Shown here: piece by piece, positions 52,783 through 63,280 of the stretch
Numbering within the stretch: the stretch's first letter is position 1
Layout of the letters: each line of letters starts with the position of its first letter
Origin: Rhodococcus sp. KBS0724
GTDB taxonomy: Bacteria; Actinomycetota; Actinomycetes; Mycobacteriales; Mycobacteriaceae
Direction of reading: 5' to 3'
DNA: 64,000 nucleotides
Assembly: GCF_005938745.2 (NCBI RefSeq)
Contig: NZ_VCBX02000001.1
Location: 6,090,501 to 6,154,500 of the forward strand
Notes under the pieces: model-generated
Seen by the model: the letters and a program-made list of their open reading frames with translations, nothing else
Databases searched by the model: none
Told to the model about the DNA's origin: nothing
Made by a program: the position numbers and the translations under genes

Positions 52783-53408
52783 CCACCACCATTCGCGTGT
52801 TCCTCGTCGACGATCATCTGGTCGTGCGAGCCGGGCTGAGAGCGCTACTGGACACTCAGCCGGACGTCGAGGTGGTCGGCGAAGCATCGTCCGGAGAGGA
52901 AGCTGCCACAGCAATACCGTCTGCCTCGCCGGATCTGGTGATGATGGATCTCGACATGGGTACCGGAATGCACGGCGCAGAAGCGATCAAACGGCTTCGA
53001 AACGACGGTGTCGACGTTCCCGTACTGGTTTTCACGACGTATGACACCGACGCCGACGTCGTGCGGGCCGTGGACGCCGGTGCCATCGGCTATCTACTCA
53101 AGGACTCGACTCCCGACGAGATCTTCGGCGCGGTGCGCGGCGCGGTTGCCGGGCGTAGCGTTCTCTCCCCTACCGTGGCCTCCCGTCTCGTTCAGCAGAT
53201 GCAGCGCCCGCAGGAAGCGCTCACCGCGCGTGAGTCCGAACTGCTCAGCCTGCTCGCCGAAGGAATGACCAACCGCGAGCTGGGTAAGGCACTCTTCATC
53301 AGCGAAGCGACGGTGAAAACCCATCTCGGGCACATCTACGCCAAGCTCGGCGTCGATACCCGCTCTGCCGCAGTGTCCGTCGCACTACGTCGCGATGGAA
53401 TACGCTGA
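52779..53408 (+). CDS. NarL/LuxR-type response regulator (SenR-like)
   Basis: 209 residues; GTG 52779 overlaps the kinase stop (GTGA). Receiver domain (IRVFLVDDHLVVRAGL, phosphoacceptor D57 in VMMDLDMG, TTYDTDADVVRAVDAGAIGYLLKD) and a C-terminal HTH (LTARESELLSLLAEGMTNRELGKALFISEATVKTHLGHIYAKL). Cognate of the overlapping kinase. Confidence 0.92.
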   Translation: MTTTIRVFLVDDHLVVRAGLRALLDTQPDVEVVGEASSGEEAATAIPSASPDLVMMDLDMGTGMHGAEAIKRLRNDGVDVPVLVFTTYDTDADVVRAVDAGAIGYLLKDSTPDEIFGAVRGAVAGRSVLSPTVASRLVQQMQRPQEALTARESELLSLLAEGMTNRELGKALFISEATVKTHLGHIYAKLGVDTRSAAVSVALRRDGIR

Positions 53409-53429
53409 CCTCGGTGGCGGCCGAACAGC

Positions 53430-53795
53430 TCAGCCGCCCATCGCCTTACGCACTCCGTCGATCAGTTCGAGGAATTCGGCCTTCGGAGCGAAGTCCACGT
53501 ACTCCGAGTCCTCGATCGCGCCGGGAACGTGACCGGGTGCCCAGTAGAAGACCTCCCCCGCATTGTAGATCTGCCGACCCGATTCGGAATCTGTGTAGAT
53601 CCTGCCTTTCAAGACGTATCCGTAGTGCGGACATTGACAGCGCCCACCTTCCAAATGCGCGAACGGTTCGGCAAAGTTGGCTCCGGCAGGCATTTTGACG
53701 AAGTTGACGATCATGTCGCCTTCTTCTCGCATTCGCAGTTCGAATTCGCCGTCCTGCAACACGACGGGAAGCTCGTGAGCCGAGATGGTGTGCAT
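53430..53795 (-). CDS. Small cupin protein
   Basis: 121 residues from ATG 53795 (AAAGGA upstream). Conserved cupin strands (NFVKMPAGANFAEPFAHLEGGRCQCPHYGYVLKGRIYTD, AGEVFYWAPGHVPGAIEDSEYVDF). Lies 17 bases downstream of the aldehyde dehydrogenase on the same strand; probably part of its operon. Reaction unknown. Confidence 0.78.
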   Translation of the reverse strand: MHTISAHELPVVLQDGEFELRMREEGDMIVNFVKMPAGANFAEPFAHLEGGRCQCPHYGYVLKGRIYTDSESGRQIYNAGEVFYWAPGHVPGAIEDSEYVDFAPKAEFLELIDGVRKAMGG

Positions 53796-53812
53796 CGGAG
53801 TTCCTTTCGACT

Positions 53813-55276
53813 TCAGAACGGGAAGGTCTGGGCGGCGGGCCGGCTGGTTCGCCACTGCCAGGTGGTGAATTCGTCCCAGCTGCTTTGAGTTCCGAATCTC
53901 GCGCCGTTTCCGGAGGCACCCGCACCGCCGAATGGTGCATAGGCATCGTTGTTCAACGTCTGATCGTTGATGTGCACTATGCCGGTCCGCAGACGGTCCG
54001 CGATCCGCTCGCCGCGTTCCACCGATCCTGTTTGAATGGCCGCTACCAGACCGTATTCGCTGTCATTGGCAAGTCTGACGGCCTCGTCTTCGTCCTTGAC
54101 GACCACGACGGGCGCCACGGGTCCGAAAATCTCTTCGCGGAACGCGGGCATGTCCGAGGTGACACCGGCCAGGACGGTCGGCTGATAGAACAGCCCTTCG
54201 TAGGTTCCACCGGCGCGGATTTCGGCGCCGGCCGCCTTGGTGCCCTGGACGATTCGATCGACGTTGGCAATCTGCCTCGCGTTGATGAGCGGACCGAGAG
54301 CGACGTTGCCTGTATTGGGATCCCCGACGGGTAGGACCGAGGCACGCTTGGCCAGCAGGTCCAGGTACTGATCGGCGACCGACTCCAGCACGATGTGTCG
54401 GCCCGCGGTCATGCAGACCTGGCCCTGATGCAGGAACGATCCCCACGCACCCGCCGAACTCGCGGCATCGAGGTCTGCGTCGTCGAGGACGATCAGAGCA
54501 TTGTTCCCGCCCAGTTCGAGCGAGACACGCTTGAGCGTGCGTCCGGCCGTTGCTCCGACCTGACGGCCGACGGCGGTCGAACCCGTGAAGGACACCATCG
54601 CGATGTTCGGGCTCTCGCACAATGCCTGACCAGGCTCCGCGTCACCGGCGAGCACATGCAGGAGACCTTCGGGAAGACCTGCTGCCGTGAACAATTCCGC
54701 GATGACCGCGCCACCGCTGATCGCAGTTTGAACGTCCGGTTTGAGAACGACGCCATTTCCGAGCGCCAAGGCGGGTGCGACAGCGCGCATGGCGAGGAGC
54801 AGCGGGAAGTTCCACGGGCTGATCACGCCGACCACGCCCAGGGGCACCCGGCGACCGATGCTCGTACGCCCCTCCTGGCTGGCAGGCAGGAGGTGTCCGA
54901 ACGGCTGTGTCGGTAGTGCCGACGCCTCCCACAGTTCGGAGATGACAAGATCAACTTCGAACGCGGCTTTCCCTGGTACGGAGCCACCTTCACGAATCAA
55001 CCAGCGCTCCACCTCGGCTCGCTCGGCTTCCAGAATCTGCGCCGCCTTACGGATCACCGAAGCTCGGGCCTGCCCGATCGTGGCCGCCCACGACGGCTGC
55101 GCGGCCGACGCGATGTGTGCCGCTCGATCGATATCCGCAACAGTCGCCGTCCCGATCACACCGAGCACCTCGCCGGTAGCCGGTTCGACGGACTCGACGG
55201 TGTCACCGCCCCCGTCGATCCATTGGCCGTCGAAGATCTTTCCGTGCCATTGCTGATGAGCGAGCAGATTCGTCAT
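53813..55276 (-). CDS. Aldehyde dehydrogenase (benzaldehyde dehydrogenase-like)
   Basis: 487 residues, complete ALDH: SPWNFPLLLAMRAVAPALALGNGVVLKP, FTGSTAVGRQVGATAGRTLKRVSLELGGNNALIVLDDADLD (catalytic Glu), and HQGQVCMTAGRH (catalytic Cys). The sequence style is that of benzaldehyde/vanillin dehydrogenases. Its position beside cat/ben genes supports an aromatic aldehyde substrate. Confidence 0.87.
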   Translation of the reverse strand: MTNLLAHQQWHGKIFDGQWIDGGGDTVESVEPATGEVLGVIGTATVADIDRAAHIASAAQPSWAATIGQARASVIRKAAQILEAERAEVERWLIREGGSVPGKAAFEVDLVISELWEASALPTQPFGHLLPASQEGRTSIGRRVPLGVVGVISPWNFPLLLAMRAVAPALALGNGVVLKPDVQTAISGGAVIAELFTAAGLPEGLLHVLAGDAEPGQALCESPNIAMVSFTGSTAVGRQVGATAGRTLKRVSLELGGNNALIVLDDADLDAASSAGAWGSFLHQGQVCMTAGRHIVLESVADQYLDLLAKRASVLPVGDPNTGNVALGPLINARQIANVDRIVQGTKAAGAEIRAGGTYEGLFYQPTVLAGVTSDMPAFREEIFGPVAPVVVVKDEDEAVRLANDSEYGLVAAIQTGSVERGERIADRLRTGIVHINDQTLNNDAYAPFGGAGASGNGARFGTQSSWDEFTTWQWRTSRPAAQTFPF

Positions 55277-55429
55277 GAGTTCCTCAATTCGTAGCTTCCG
55301 CTGCGGCCCTCGCTGTTCGCGGGCCTGAGCTCTTCGCGAGCTTGAAAAGCGATCTGGAACACACTCTGCCCCGGTATTCGGGCTCCGAGTTGTCGTGATC
55401 GGACACGTTTGTTGTTCGGATGCGACAGA

Positions 55430-56329
55430 TCAGTGACGTACTTCCGACGGCGCCGTACCGAATTCCGCTTTGAACGCACGCGAAAACGCCGGTGCGTCAT
55501 GGAAACACCATCGCGCGGCCAGGACGGAGATCGAGTGATGGCGCAGTGAGACGTCGGTGAGATCGCGGCGTACACGGATCAACCGTTCTCGACGGATCAG
55601 CGCGTTGAGGGTCAGACCCCCGTCTCCGAAATGACGCTGAATTGTTCTCGGCGACATGTGCAGCGCTCCGGCGATCGACGCGACCGAGAGGTCCGGTGCA
55701 TCCAGATTCCGAAGCACGTATCGCAAGATCTCCTCACGCGTGGAACTTCCGGGTGTCGCGGGCGCAAAGCCTTGCACCAGGACTGCCGCAGCGAGATTGA
55801 CTCCGGCATCTCCGAGAAGCCCTGCGGCGCTGCCGTCTACCTGCGATGCAACAGCGCCCGAGATGAAGTTCTGCAGCAATGCACCGGATCCGCGCCGGCC
55901 GTCGTGGATGCGCGCGAGCGCGCAATTCAGTTCTCGTTCGGTCAGACTCATTGCGCCGCGCGGTACGGTCATGACGGTGCACGACCAGTGGCCGTCGAAA
56001 CGCAACGCGTACGGACGCTCCACGTCGTAGAGAATCATCGCGCCGGACGGGGCCGTCAATTCGCGGTCGGATTGGCGCAGGATCGCTCGCCCGGTTCGGA
56101 CCGTGCAGATCTTGAGCAGATCGCTACCGTGTCGCTTTGCTGCGCGCGTGCTCCGCCGCAGTATCTGAGGTGAACCGGAGATATCGAAAGCGCCTACGTC
56201 CCCGAGGCTTACGCCGCTGACGGTGCCTACAGGCACGCTATCGACGGAACTCTCGGGGCACAGGCCACCGAACGTCTCCGACATCTCGCAGTACCACTGC
56301 TGCACAGATTCCGGATTGCTCGAAGACAT
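55430..56329 (-). CDS. AraC family regulator with cupin-like N-terminus
   Basis: 299 residues. The N-terminal ligand domain (AraC-binding-like) contains LYDVERPYALRFDGHWSCTVMTVPRGAM; the C-terminal HTH pair is LSVASIAGALHMSPRTIQRHFGDGGLTLNALIRRERLIRVRRDLTDVSLRHHSISVLAARWCFHDAPAFSRAFKAEFG. Upstream of the aldehyde dehydrogenase and downstream of catC on the same strand; probably controls the dehydrogenase. Confidence 0.86.
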   Translation of the reverse strand: MSSSNPESVQQWYCEMSETFGGLCPESSVDSVPVGTVSGVSLGDVGAFDISGSPQILRRSTRAAKRHGSDLLKICTVRTGRAILRQSDRELTAPSGAMILYDVERPYALRFDGHWSCTVMTVPRGAMSLTERELNCALARIHDGRRGSGALLQNFISGAVASQVDGSAAGLLGDAGVNLAAAVLVQGFAPATPGSSTREEILRYVLRNLDAPDLSVASIAGALHMSPRTIQRHFGDGGLTLNALIRRERLIRVRRDLTDVSLRHHSISVLAARWCFHDAPAFSRAFKAEFGTAPSEVRH

Positions 56330-56344
56330 CGGAGACGTGGCCGA

Positions 56345-56626
56345 CTACTTGATCGAAGATCCGTGCTGCGTCAACGGCATGACCTCGATGCTCATGTACG
56401 GGAACAGAGGGAGATTCCAGAGAATCTCGTGCAGTTCGTCAGCCGACTCGACGTCGAAAATGCTGATGTTGCTGAACTGACCCACAATTCGCCACAAATG
56501 AACCCACTTGCCCTGGCGCTGAAGGTCTTGTGAGTACGCCTTCTCCGTTGCGACGGTATCGGCGCGAACTTCCGGATCCAGGTCGCGCGGAATATCGACG
56601 TCCATCCGAACGTGAAAGAGTGCCAT
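56345..56626 (-). CDS. catC: Muconolactone delta-isomerase
   Basis: 93 residues, the normal length. ALFHVRMDVDIPRDLDPEV ... KWVHLWRIVGQFSNISIFDVESADELHEILWNLPLFPYMSIEVMPL is the CatC core. It converts muconolactone to beta-ketoadipate enol-lactone in the ortho-cleavage pathway. Third gene of catABC, 13 bases after catB. Confidence 0.93.
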   Translation of the reverse strand: MALFHVRMDVDIPRDLDPEVRADTVATEKAYSQDLQRQGKWVHLWRIVGQFSNISIFDVESADELHEILWNLPLFPYMSIEVMPLTQHGSSIK

Positions 56627-56639
56627 GTTCCTTTTTCCT

Positions 56640-57761
56640 CTAGTTCCTGGTCCAGGTCTTGACGGCGTCCATGTTCAGTTCGACTCCCAAGCCAGGCCCG
56701 GCGGGGAGGTGCAACTGACCCTCGGAATACTTCAACGGTTCCTGAAGCAATTCCTCGCTGAAGAGCAGCGGGCCGAAAAGCTCTGTTCCGAAGTTGATTC
56801 CCGGCTCGGCGCACGCGAAGTGCAACGAAGCCGCTGTGCCGATCGGCCCTTCGATGGACGTCGCACCGTGGCACGCAATACCCGCGGCCTTGGCAATCGC
56901 GACGATCTCGCGGCTGCGCTGGAGGCCACCGCACTTGGTGGTCTTGAGGGCGATGACATCGGCGGCGCTCCGGCGGGCGATTTCCAACGCGTCGTGTGGG
57001 GTCTGGACGCTCTCGTCGGCCATGACCGGAATCGGTAGAAGCCTACTGAGTTCGGCGAGGACCTCGATTTGGTCTGCCGGAGTGGGCTGTTCGATCAGTT
57101 CGACTCCGCCCTCGGCGAGTTGTGGCAGGTACCGCAGTGCTGTGAAGCGATCCCATCGCGCGTTGACGTCGACGCGGACGCCGGCATGACCGTCGAGCGC
57201 CTGCGCAATCCTGACGATGCGCGCGACGTCGACCGCTGGATCGAGTGCACCCATCTTGAGTTTGAAGCTGAAATTGAGCCGGGATTCCAGCTTTTCGTGA
57301 GCTTCCTCGATGATCTCGTCCGCCGGCGCAGCACCCAGTGCCCACGTCACGTCGACGCTCTCGCGGAAAGCCCCGCCGAGCAGCGTGTGCACGGGGACTC
57401 CCAGGCTACGAGCCCACGCGTCGTGCAACGCGACGTCGACGGCGGCCTTCGCGAATCGTGCATTGGCAACAACTTTTTCGATGTCGGCCATGATCGCGGT
57501 GATCTGATCCACGCGCCTGCCGACCACCACCGGCGCGATGTACTTCTCGATGATGACCTGCATCGTCTCCACCGATTCGCCGCCCCACCACGGACCGCCC
57601 GGTACGACACCTTCGCCGTATCCGATCACTCCGTCGGAGGTGCGGATCGCGACCAGCAACAACGGCTGCGCCGTCATCGACGTAGTGGCGAACTTGTGGG
57701 GGCGAACCAGAGGAACGTCGAGGATGGTCGTCTCCAAGGAGAAGATCGACAGGTCTGTCAT
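56640..57761 (-). CDS. catB: Muconate cycloisomerase
   Basis: 373 residues from ATG 57761 (AAAGAAAG upstream); longer readings overlap catA. Enolase-superfamily lactonising enzyme: FKLKMGALDP (KxK acid/base), DVNARWDRFTAL, ELIEQPTPADQ and MADESVQTPHDA metal ligands, and ALKTTKCGGLQRS. Converts cis,cis-muconate to muconolactone. Second gene of catABC. Confidence 0.93.
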   Translation of the reverse strand: MTDLSIFSLETTILDVPLVRPHKFATTSMTAQPLLLVAIRTSDGVIGYGEGVVPGGPWWGGESVETMQVIIEKYIAPVVVGRRVDQITAIMADIEKVVANARFAKAAVDVALHDAWARSLGVPVHTLLGGAFRESVDVTWALGAAPADEIIEEAHEKLESRLNFSFKLKMGALDPAVDVARIVRIAQALDGHAGVRVDVNARWDRFTALRYLPQLAEGGVELIEQPTPADQIEVLAELSRLLPIPVMADESVQTPHDALEIARRSAADVIALKTTKCGGLQRSREIVAIAKAAGIACHGATSIEGPIGTAASLHFACAEPGINFGTELFGPLLFSEELLQEPLKYSEGQLHLPAGPGLGVELNMDAVKTWTRN

Positions 57762-57790
57762 CAGATCACTTTCTTTCGAGCAGTTGTGGA

Positions 57791-58746
<956 letters not shown>

Positions 58747-58829
58747 CGCTTGTACTGTGCGCCCAGTCACAAGGTTTGTCAACCTTCGAAGGCGTCGATC
58801 GGGCATACCCGCAGATGAAAGGCCATTCC

Positions 58830-59600
58830 GTGAGCGAGAACGATCGCGATTACATCCAGAGCATCGAGCGTGGATTTGCTGTGCTGACTGCCTTCGACGA
58901 GAAGAATCCCAACCCGTCGCTCGCCGATCTTGCCGCCGAAACGGGTCTCTCCCGCCCCGCGGTCCGGCGCATCCTCCTCACGCTGCAGAAGCTCGGATAC
59001 GTCACCGGCAACAACAGTCGGTGGTCGCTCACCCCACGCGTTCTGAGCATCGGGCAGCACTTCTCTGCATCACATGCTTTGACGCAGGCGGCGCTCCCTC
59101 GTCTGTTGGAGATCGCAGAACACACCCACGAGTCGGCGTCGCTCGGGGTGCTCGACGGCGTCGACGTGGTCTACGCCGCGCGTGTACCCGTCCGGCGGAT
59201 CATGAGCATCAACGTCAGCGTCGGCACCAGAGTGCCTGCATATGCCACCTCCATGGGTCGGGCCCTGCTAGCCTGGGCGCCAACGGAAATCGTCGACAAC
59301 GTCATCGCGAATTCCACGTTCGACGCCCTCACCCCCACCACGATCACCGACGAAGGCGCATTCCATACCGCCCTTCGGGTGGTACGCGAGCAGGGATACG
59401 CGCTCACGTCCGAGGAGCTGGAAGATGGCCTGATTTCCCTCGCTGCTCCCGTCCGCGACGCCGGCGGAAGCGTCGTCGGCGTGACAGCGTGTTCGACCTC
59501 GGCGGGGCGCACGACCCCGGAAGCCTTCCGCGCCGACGTCGCGCCTTTCCTCGTCGAGAAGGCAAATCAACTCAGCGCGGACATGGGGTACCGAAGCTAA
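58830..59600 (+). CDS. catR: IclR-type regulator of the cat operon
   Basis: 256 residues from GTG 58830 (AAAGG eight bases upstream); ATG 58815 is in frame without a ribosome site. IclR winged helix (SIERGFAVLTAFDEKNPNPSLADLAAETGLSRPAVRRILLTLQKLGYV) and C-terminal effector domain (SLGVLDGVDVVYAARVPV ... GYALTSEELEDGLISLAAPVRDAGG) of the PcaR/CatR group. Divergent from catABC with tandem palindromes between them. Its stop overlaps the convergent AraC-type gene. Confidence 0.9.
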   Translation: MSENDRDYIQSIERGFAVLTAFDEKNPNPSLADLAAETGLSRPAVRRILLTLQKLGYVTGNNSRWSLTPRVLSIGQHFSASHALTQAALPRLLEIAEHTHESASLGVLDGVDVVYAARVPVRRIMSINVSVGTRVPAYATSMGRALLAWAPTEIVDNVIANSTFDALTPTTITDEGAFHTALRVVREQGYALTSEELEDGLISLAAPVRDAGGSVVGVTACSTSAGRTTPEAFRADVAPFLVEKANQLSADMGYRS

Positions 59601-60535
59601 CGCCGCAACACTTCGGAAGGCAGCAAGCCGTACTTCCGCCGAAAGGAAGACGCGAACCGTCCGGTGTGCGTAAAACCCCATCTCACAGCGACATCGGTGA
59701 CCGTCGTCGAGTCGTCGGCGTCCACCAGATCTGCATGGACCCGCTCGAGACGGATGTCGAGCAGGCATTCCGACGGACTCCGGCCCACGTACTGCCGAAA
59801 CCCTTCTTGCAATCTCCGTACGCTGACACCGGCCACTTCGGCCATCTCCGCTGCGGTCCACACGCGGGCCGGGTCGTCGTGTATCTCGTCGAGCACCCGC
59901 TTGACGATGCGTGGCCTGGCGTGTCGCACCGCATCCTCACTTTCGGGCATTGCTGCAAGGACGAATGCCGTGACCACGGCGCCGGAGAGCTGACCCGCCA
60001 CCAGTTCGTTGTGCAGCAGTCCGACTGGGCCGAGTATCTGATCCGACAGTGAGCGAACAAATTTCAGCCATCTGGCTCCGTCGTCTCCCCGAAGATCCAC
60101 CTGATCAGGCAAGTGCATTCCGGGCCTGCCGAGAACCTTCTCCATCTCACGGTCGAGGTACTCGCGGTCCATCCGGACTCCGACGATCTCGCAGTCCGCA
60201 CTCCACCGCGTGATTCTTGTGGTGATGTCGGGCGGACATACCGTCGCAACCCCCTGCGTCGAGAGCACGTGGGAGCCCGCGAAGACCGACTCGAGCTCAC
60301 CCGAGAGCGGGATGTTCACGCCATAGGCGCCGGGATGATCGGATTCGACGGCGACGTCTGCTCCCCACCGAATATGAGCGATCCTCAGCGGTCCCAACTC
60401 GGTGGTGCACACCCCGACTCCACTGGCCGCATGCCGCGACAACGGCGTCAGCGTGTGCGGAAAATAGGCGTCCGAAACCGCATGACACGCCTCGTCCCAG
60501 TCGCGGGGAGCTGTACCGATCATGGAGTCGACCAT
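59597..60535 (-). CDS. pheR: AraC family regulator of phenol hydroxylase
   Basis: 312 residues from ATG 60535 (GAAGGA upstream). N-terminal AraC-binding-like domain (YFPHTLTPLSRHAASGVGVCTTELGPLRIAHIRWGADVAVESDHPGAYGVNIPLSGELE) and C-terminal HTH (VWTAAEMAEVAGVSVRRLQEGFRQYVGRSPSECLLDIRLERVHADLVDA ... VAVRWGFTHTGRFASSFRRKYG). In R. erythropolis the AraC-type PheR lies divergent from pheA2A1 next to catRABC, which is exactly this layout. Confidence 0.86.
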   Translation of the reverse strand: MVDSMIGTAPRDWDEACHAVSDAYFPHTLTPLSRHAASGVGVCTTELGPLRIAHIRWGADVAVESDHPGAYGVNIPLSGELESVFAGSHVLSTQGVATVCPPDITTRITRWSADCEIVGVRMDREYLDREMEKVLGRPGMHLPDQVDLRGDDGARWLKFVRSLSDQILGPVGLLHNELVAGQLSGAVVTAFVLAAMPESEDAVRHARPRIVKRVLDEIHDDPARVWTAAEMAEVAGVSVRRLQEGFRQYVGRSPSECLLDIRLERVHADLVDADDSTTVTDVAVRWGFTHTGRFASSFRRKYGLLPSEVLRR

Positions 60536-60810
60536 CGTCCTTCTTCACCTTCCAAACCCGTGACCAGCCACATTGCCGAGCAAGGGCGCTGAACATCATT
60601 GAACACTGTGTCCCCGGTCACTTCCAAGAGAAAACGGGTACGGGCCGCGATCGGGTGCGCAATCCGGATAGCCACCGCGCTGTACGGATCGACCGAAGCC
60701 TGCGCCCGCCGTACGTTCGTCTTCACTCCCGGCGCGAGTCGTCGACTACTTCCGCCTCCCGCACTTCGCGGCACTCTCACTCACCCGCCATCCGAATAGG
60801 AGGTCCGGTC
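60536..60810. other. pheR / pheA2 divergent regulatory region
   Basis: 275 bases with no gene. A ribosome site AGGAGG (60798-60803) serves pheA2. CGGAT occurs at 60665-60669 and 60685-60689, exactly 20 bp apart, which might be AraC-type half-sites, but this is weak. Confidence 0.4.
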
Positions 60811-61380
60811 ATGGAACAAAATCAGCTTCGAGGAATCTTCGGTCAATTCGCGAGCGGCGTCACCGTCATCACCTGCACCAATGCCGACGGCCAACCGCAC
60901 GGAGCCACCGTCACCGCATTCACGGCCATTTCCCTGGAACCGCGACTGTGCCAGATCACGATGACTCGCAAGTCCAAGGCATGCGGCTACCTCGGCAACG
61001 CGCCGTTTGCCGTCAACATCCTTGCCTCCGACCAAGTGGACACGGCCATGCATTTTGCCGGCCGACCGCAGCGCACCGAACCGAGGTGGATCGACGGACC
61101 GACCGCTCCCTTGCTCGACGGCGCCGCAGCAACCATCTCGTGCGTCCCGTGGAACGAGTACGACGGCGGTGACCACATCATCTTCATCGGCGAGATCGTC
61201 GACGCACAGTCGAGCGGCAAGGATCCACTTCTGTTCTACCGAAGCACTTTTCACGATCTAGGCGCCACCTCGTCGACCACAGTCTGGAACGGCAGTCAGG
61301 ACGACCCCCACAGCGGGTGGTTCGACGCCACCACCTCGTTCACCCCGATTCATCTTCAGCCCGCACCCCAAACGATCTGA
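60811..61380 (+). CDS. pheA2: Flavin reductase component of phenol hydroxylase
   Basis: 189 residues from ATG 60811, seven bases after AGGAGG; longer reading rejected. HpaC-like flavin reductase: [66 protein letters not shown] and [13 protein letters not shown]. It supplies reduced FAD to PheA1. 11 bases before pheA1. Confidence 0.9.
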   Translation: MEQNQLRGIFGQFASGVTVITCTNADGQPHGATVTAFTAISLEPRLCQITMTRKSKACGYLGNAPFAVNILASDQVDTAMHFAGRPQRTEPRWIDGPTAPLLDGAAATISCVPWNEYDGGDHIIFIGEIVDAQSSGKDPLLFYRSTFHDLGATSSTTVWNGSQDDPHSGWFDATTSFTPIHLQPAPQTI

Positions 61381-61391
61381 AAGGCTTTGCC

Positions 61392-63020
61392 ATGACGACC
61401 ACCGAAATCCCTCCCACCGGCGTCGACCCCACAGATTCCGGAGCGCCACAGGTCAATCCGGCCGCCGACTGCGAAGCCAACCGCACGAAGAACTTCGCCA
61501 CCCGGCCCATGACCGGCGACGAGTACATCTCGAGCCTGCAGGACGGTCGCGAGATCTGGCTTCACGGTGATCGCGTCAAGGACGTCACGACGCACCCCGC
61601 GTTCCGGAATCCGATCCGCATGACCGCAAGGCTGTACGACGCTCTACATATGGGCGAGCACGTTGACGCTTTGACCGTTCCGACGGACACGGGCAACGGC
61701 GGTGTCACGATGCCGTTCTTCCGCACTCCGACGTCGTCGGCTGATCTGCTCAAGGAACGCGACGCCATCGCGACGTGGGCACGTATGACCTACGGCTGGA
61801 TGGGCCGCTCCCCCGACTACAAGGCAAGTTTCCTGGGAACCCTCCACGCCAACAAGGAGTTGTACGCGCCGTTCCAGGACAACGCCGAACGCTGGTACCG
61901 CGAATCGCAGGAGAAGGTTCTGTACTGGAACCACGCGATCATCAATCCCCCGGTGGATCGCCAACTTCCACCGGACGAGGTCGGCGACGTCTTCATGAAG
62001 GTGGAGAAGGAAACCGACGCCGGTTTGATCGTCAGCGGCGCCAAGGTGGTCGCCACCGGATCGGCGATCACGAACTACAACTTCATCGCTCACTACGGTC
62101 TGCCGATCAAGAAGAAGCAGTTCGCCCTGATCTGCACGGTGCCGATGGACGCACCGGGTGTGAAGCTGATCTGCCGCACCTCGTACACCGAACATGCTGC
62201 GGTGATGGGCAGCCCATTCGACTACCCGCTGTCGAGCCGCATGGACGAGAACGACACCATCTTCGTCTTCGACAAGGTGCTGGTTCCGTGGGAGAACGTC
62301 TTCATGTACGGCGACGTCGACCGGATCAACGCATTCTTCCCCCAATCGGGTTTCTTGCCGCGCTTCACCTTTCAGGGCTGCACTCGCCTGGCCGTCAAGC
62401 TCGACTTCATCGCCGGACTGTTGATGAAGGCACTCGAAGCCACCGGCGCCGGCGGCTTCCGCGGAGTCCAGACCCGTGTCGGTGAGGTGATCGGGTGGCG
62501 AAACCTCTTCTGGTCGTTGACCGAATCGATGGCACGCGATCCCGAACAGTGGGTCGGCGATTCGGTGATCCCGAAGCTCGAATACGGACTCACCTATCGA
62601 ATGTTCATGATCCAGGGGTACCCGCGGATCAAGGAGATCATCGAACAGGACGTCGCGTCGGGCCTGATCTACCTGCCTTCGAGTTCACTCGACTTCAAGA
62701 GCCCGGAGGTGCGTCCGTACCTCGACAAGTACGTTCGTGGTTCGGACGGCATCACCGCCGTAGACCGCGTGAAAGTCATGAAAGCGCTCTGGGATTCGAT
62801 CGGAACGGAGTTCGGCGGCCGACACGAACTCTACGAGCGCAACTACTCCGGCAATCACGAGAACGTCAAAGCGGAACTGCTGTTCGCAGCCCAGAATCGT
62901 GGACACGCAAGTTCCATGAAGGGACTGGCCGAGCAGTGCCTGAGTGAATACGACCTCGACGGCTGGACGGTCCCTGACCTCATCGGCAACGACGACGTCT
63001 CGTTCTTCAAGAACCGGTAG
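61392..63020 (+). CDS. pheA1: Phenol 2-monooxygenase, large (oxygenase) component, HpaB family
   Basis: 542 residues from ATG 61392. 4-Hydroxyphenylacetate 3-hydroxylase family, FADH2-dependent: [56 protein letters not shown], and [32 protein letters not shown] core. In R. erythropolis this protein with PheA2 turns phenol to catechol, which the adjacent catABC products cleave. Followed by a hairpin at 63036. Confidence 0.9.
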   Translation: MTTTEIPPTGVDPTDSGAPQVNPAADCEANRTKNFATRPMTGDEYISSLQDGREIWLHGDRVKDVTTHPAFRNPIRMTARLYDALHMGEHVDALTVPTDTGNGGVTMPFFRTPTSSADLLKERDAIATWARMTYGWMGRSPDYKASFLGTLHANKELYAPFQDNAERWYRESQEKVLYWNHAIINPPVDRQLPPDEVGDVFMKVEKETDAGLIVSGAKVVATGSAITNYNFIAHYGLPIKKKQFALICTVPMDAPGVKLICRTSYTEHAAVMGSPFDYPLSSRMDENDTIFVFDKVLVPWENVFMYGDVDRINAFFPQSGFLPRFTFQGCTRLAVKLDFIAGLLMKALEATGAGGFRGVQTRVGEVIGWRNLFWSLTESMARDPEQWVGDSVIPKLEYGLTYRMFMIQGYPRIKEIIEQDVASGLIYLPSSSLDFKSPEVRPYLDKYVRGSDGITAVDRVKVMKALWDSIGTEFGGRHELYERNYSGNHENVKAELLFAAQNRGHASSMKGLAEQCLSEYDLDGWTVPDLIGNDDVSFFKNR

Positions 63021-63035
63021 CCCACTCGGCGGGTA

Positions 63036-63063
63036 GGGCGGACTCGCGATGTCGAGTCCGCCC
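63036..63063 (+). terminator. Terminator after pheA1
   Basis: 11-bp perfect stem (arms 63036-63046 and 63053-63063, 6-nt loop), 16 bases after the pheA1 stop; no T-tract. Confidence 0.7.
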
Positions 63064-63129
63064 TGGTCGTCGTCTTCAGCAGGCATGGCCCATCAGCAGA
63101 ATTCGACGAACACTGGACCCTTGGTCAGG

Positions 63130-63147
63130 ACTAGGCAATTGCCTAGT
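63130..63147. promoter_or_regulatory. Perfect 18-bp palindrome upstream of benA
   Basis: ACTAGGCAATTGCCTAGT, fully self-complementary, centred about 143 bases before the benA start. A regulator binding site is likely; the regulator is not encoded in view. Confidence 0.6.
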
Positions 63148-63280
63148 GTGACCCGAGACACACGATGTCAAGGTGAATTCAGTACCGGACGCAGCCCCGT
63201 CCGGAAAGCGGGTCCCACCGATTCTGTCCGACAGCCCTCGGATTTCTCGGTCGGCGCCCACTCTTATCTGGAGGACACCC

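Noticed and set aside
60665..60689. CGGAT direct repeat 20 bp apart as PheR half-sites
   Set aside because: Five-base repeats are expected by chance in this composition; only mentioned as weak within the regulatory region.
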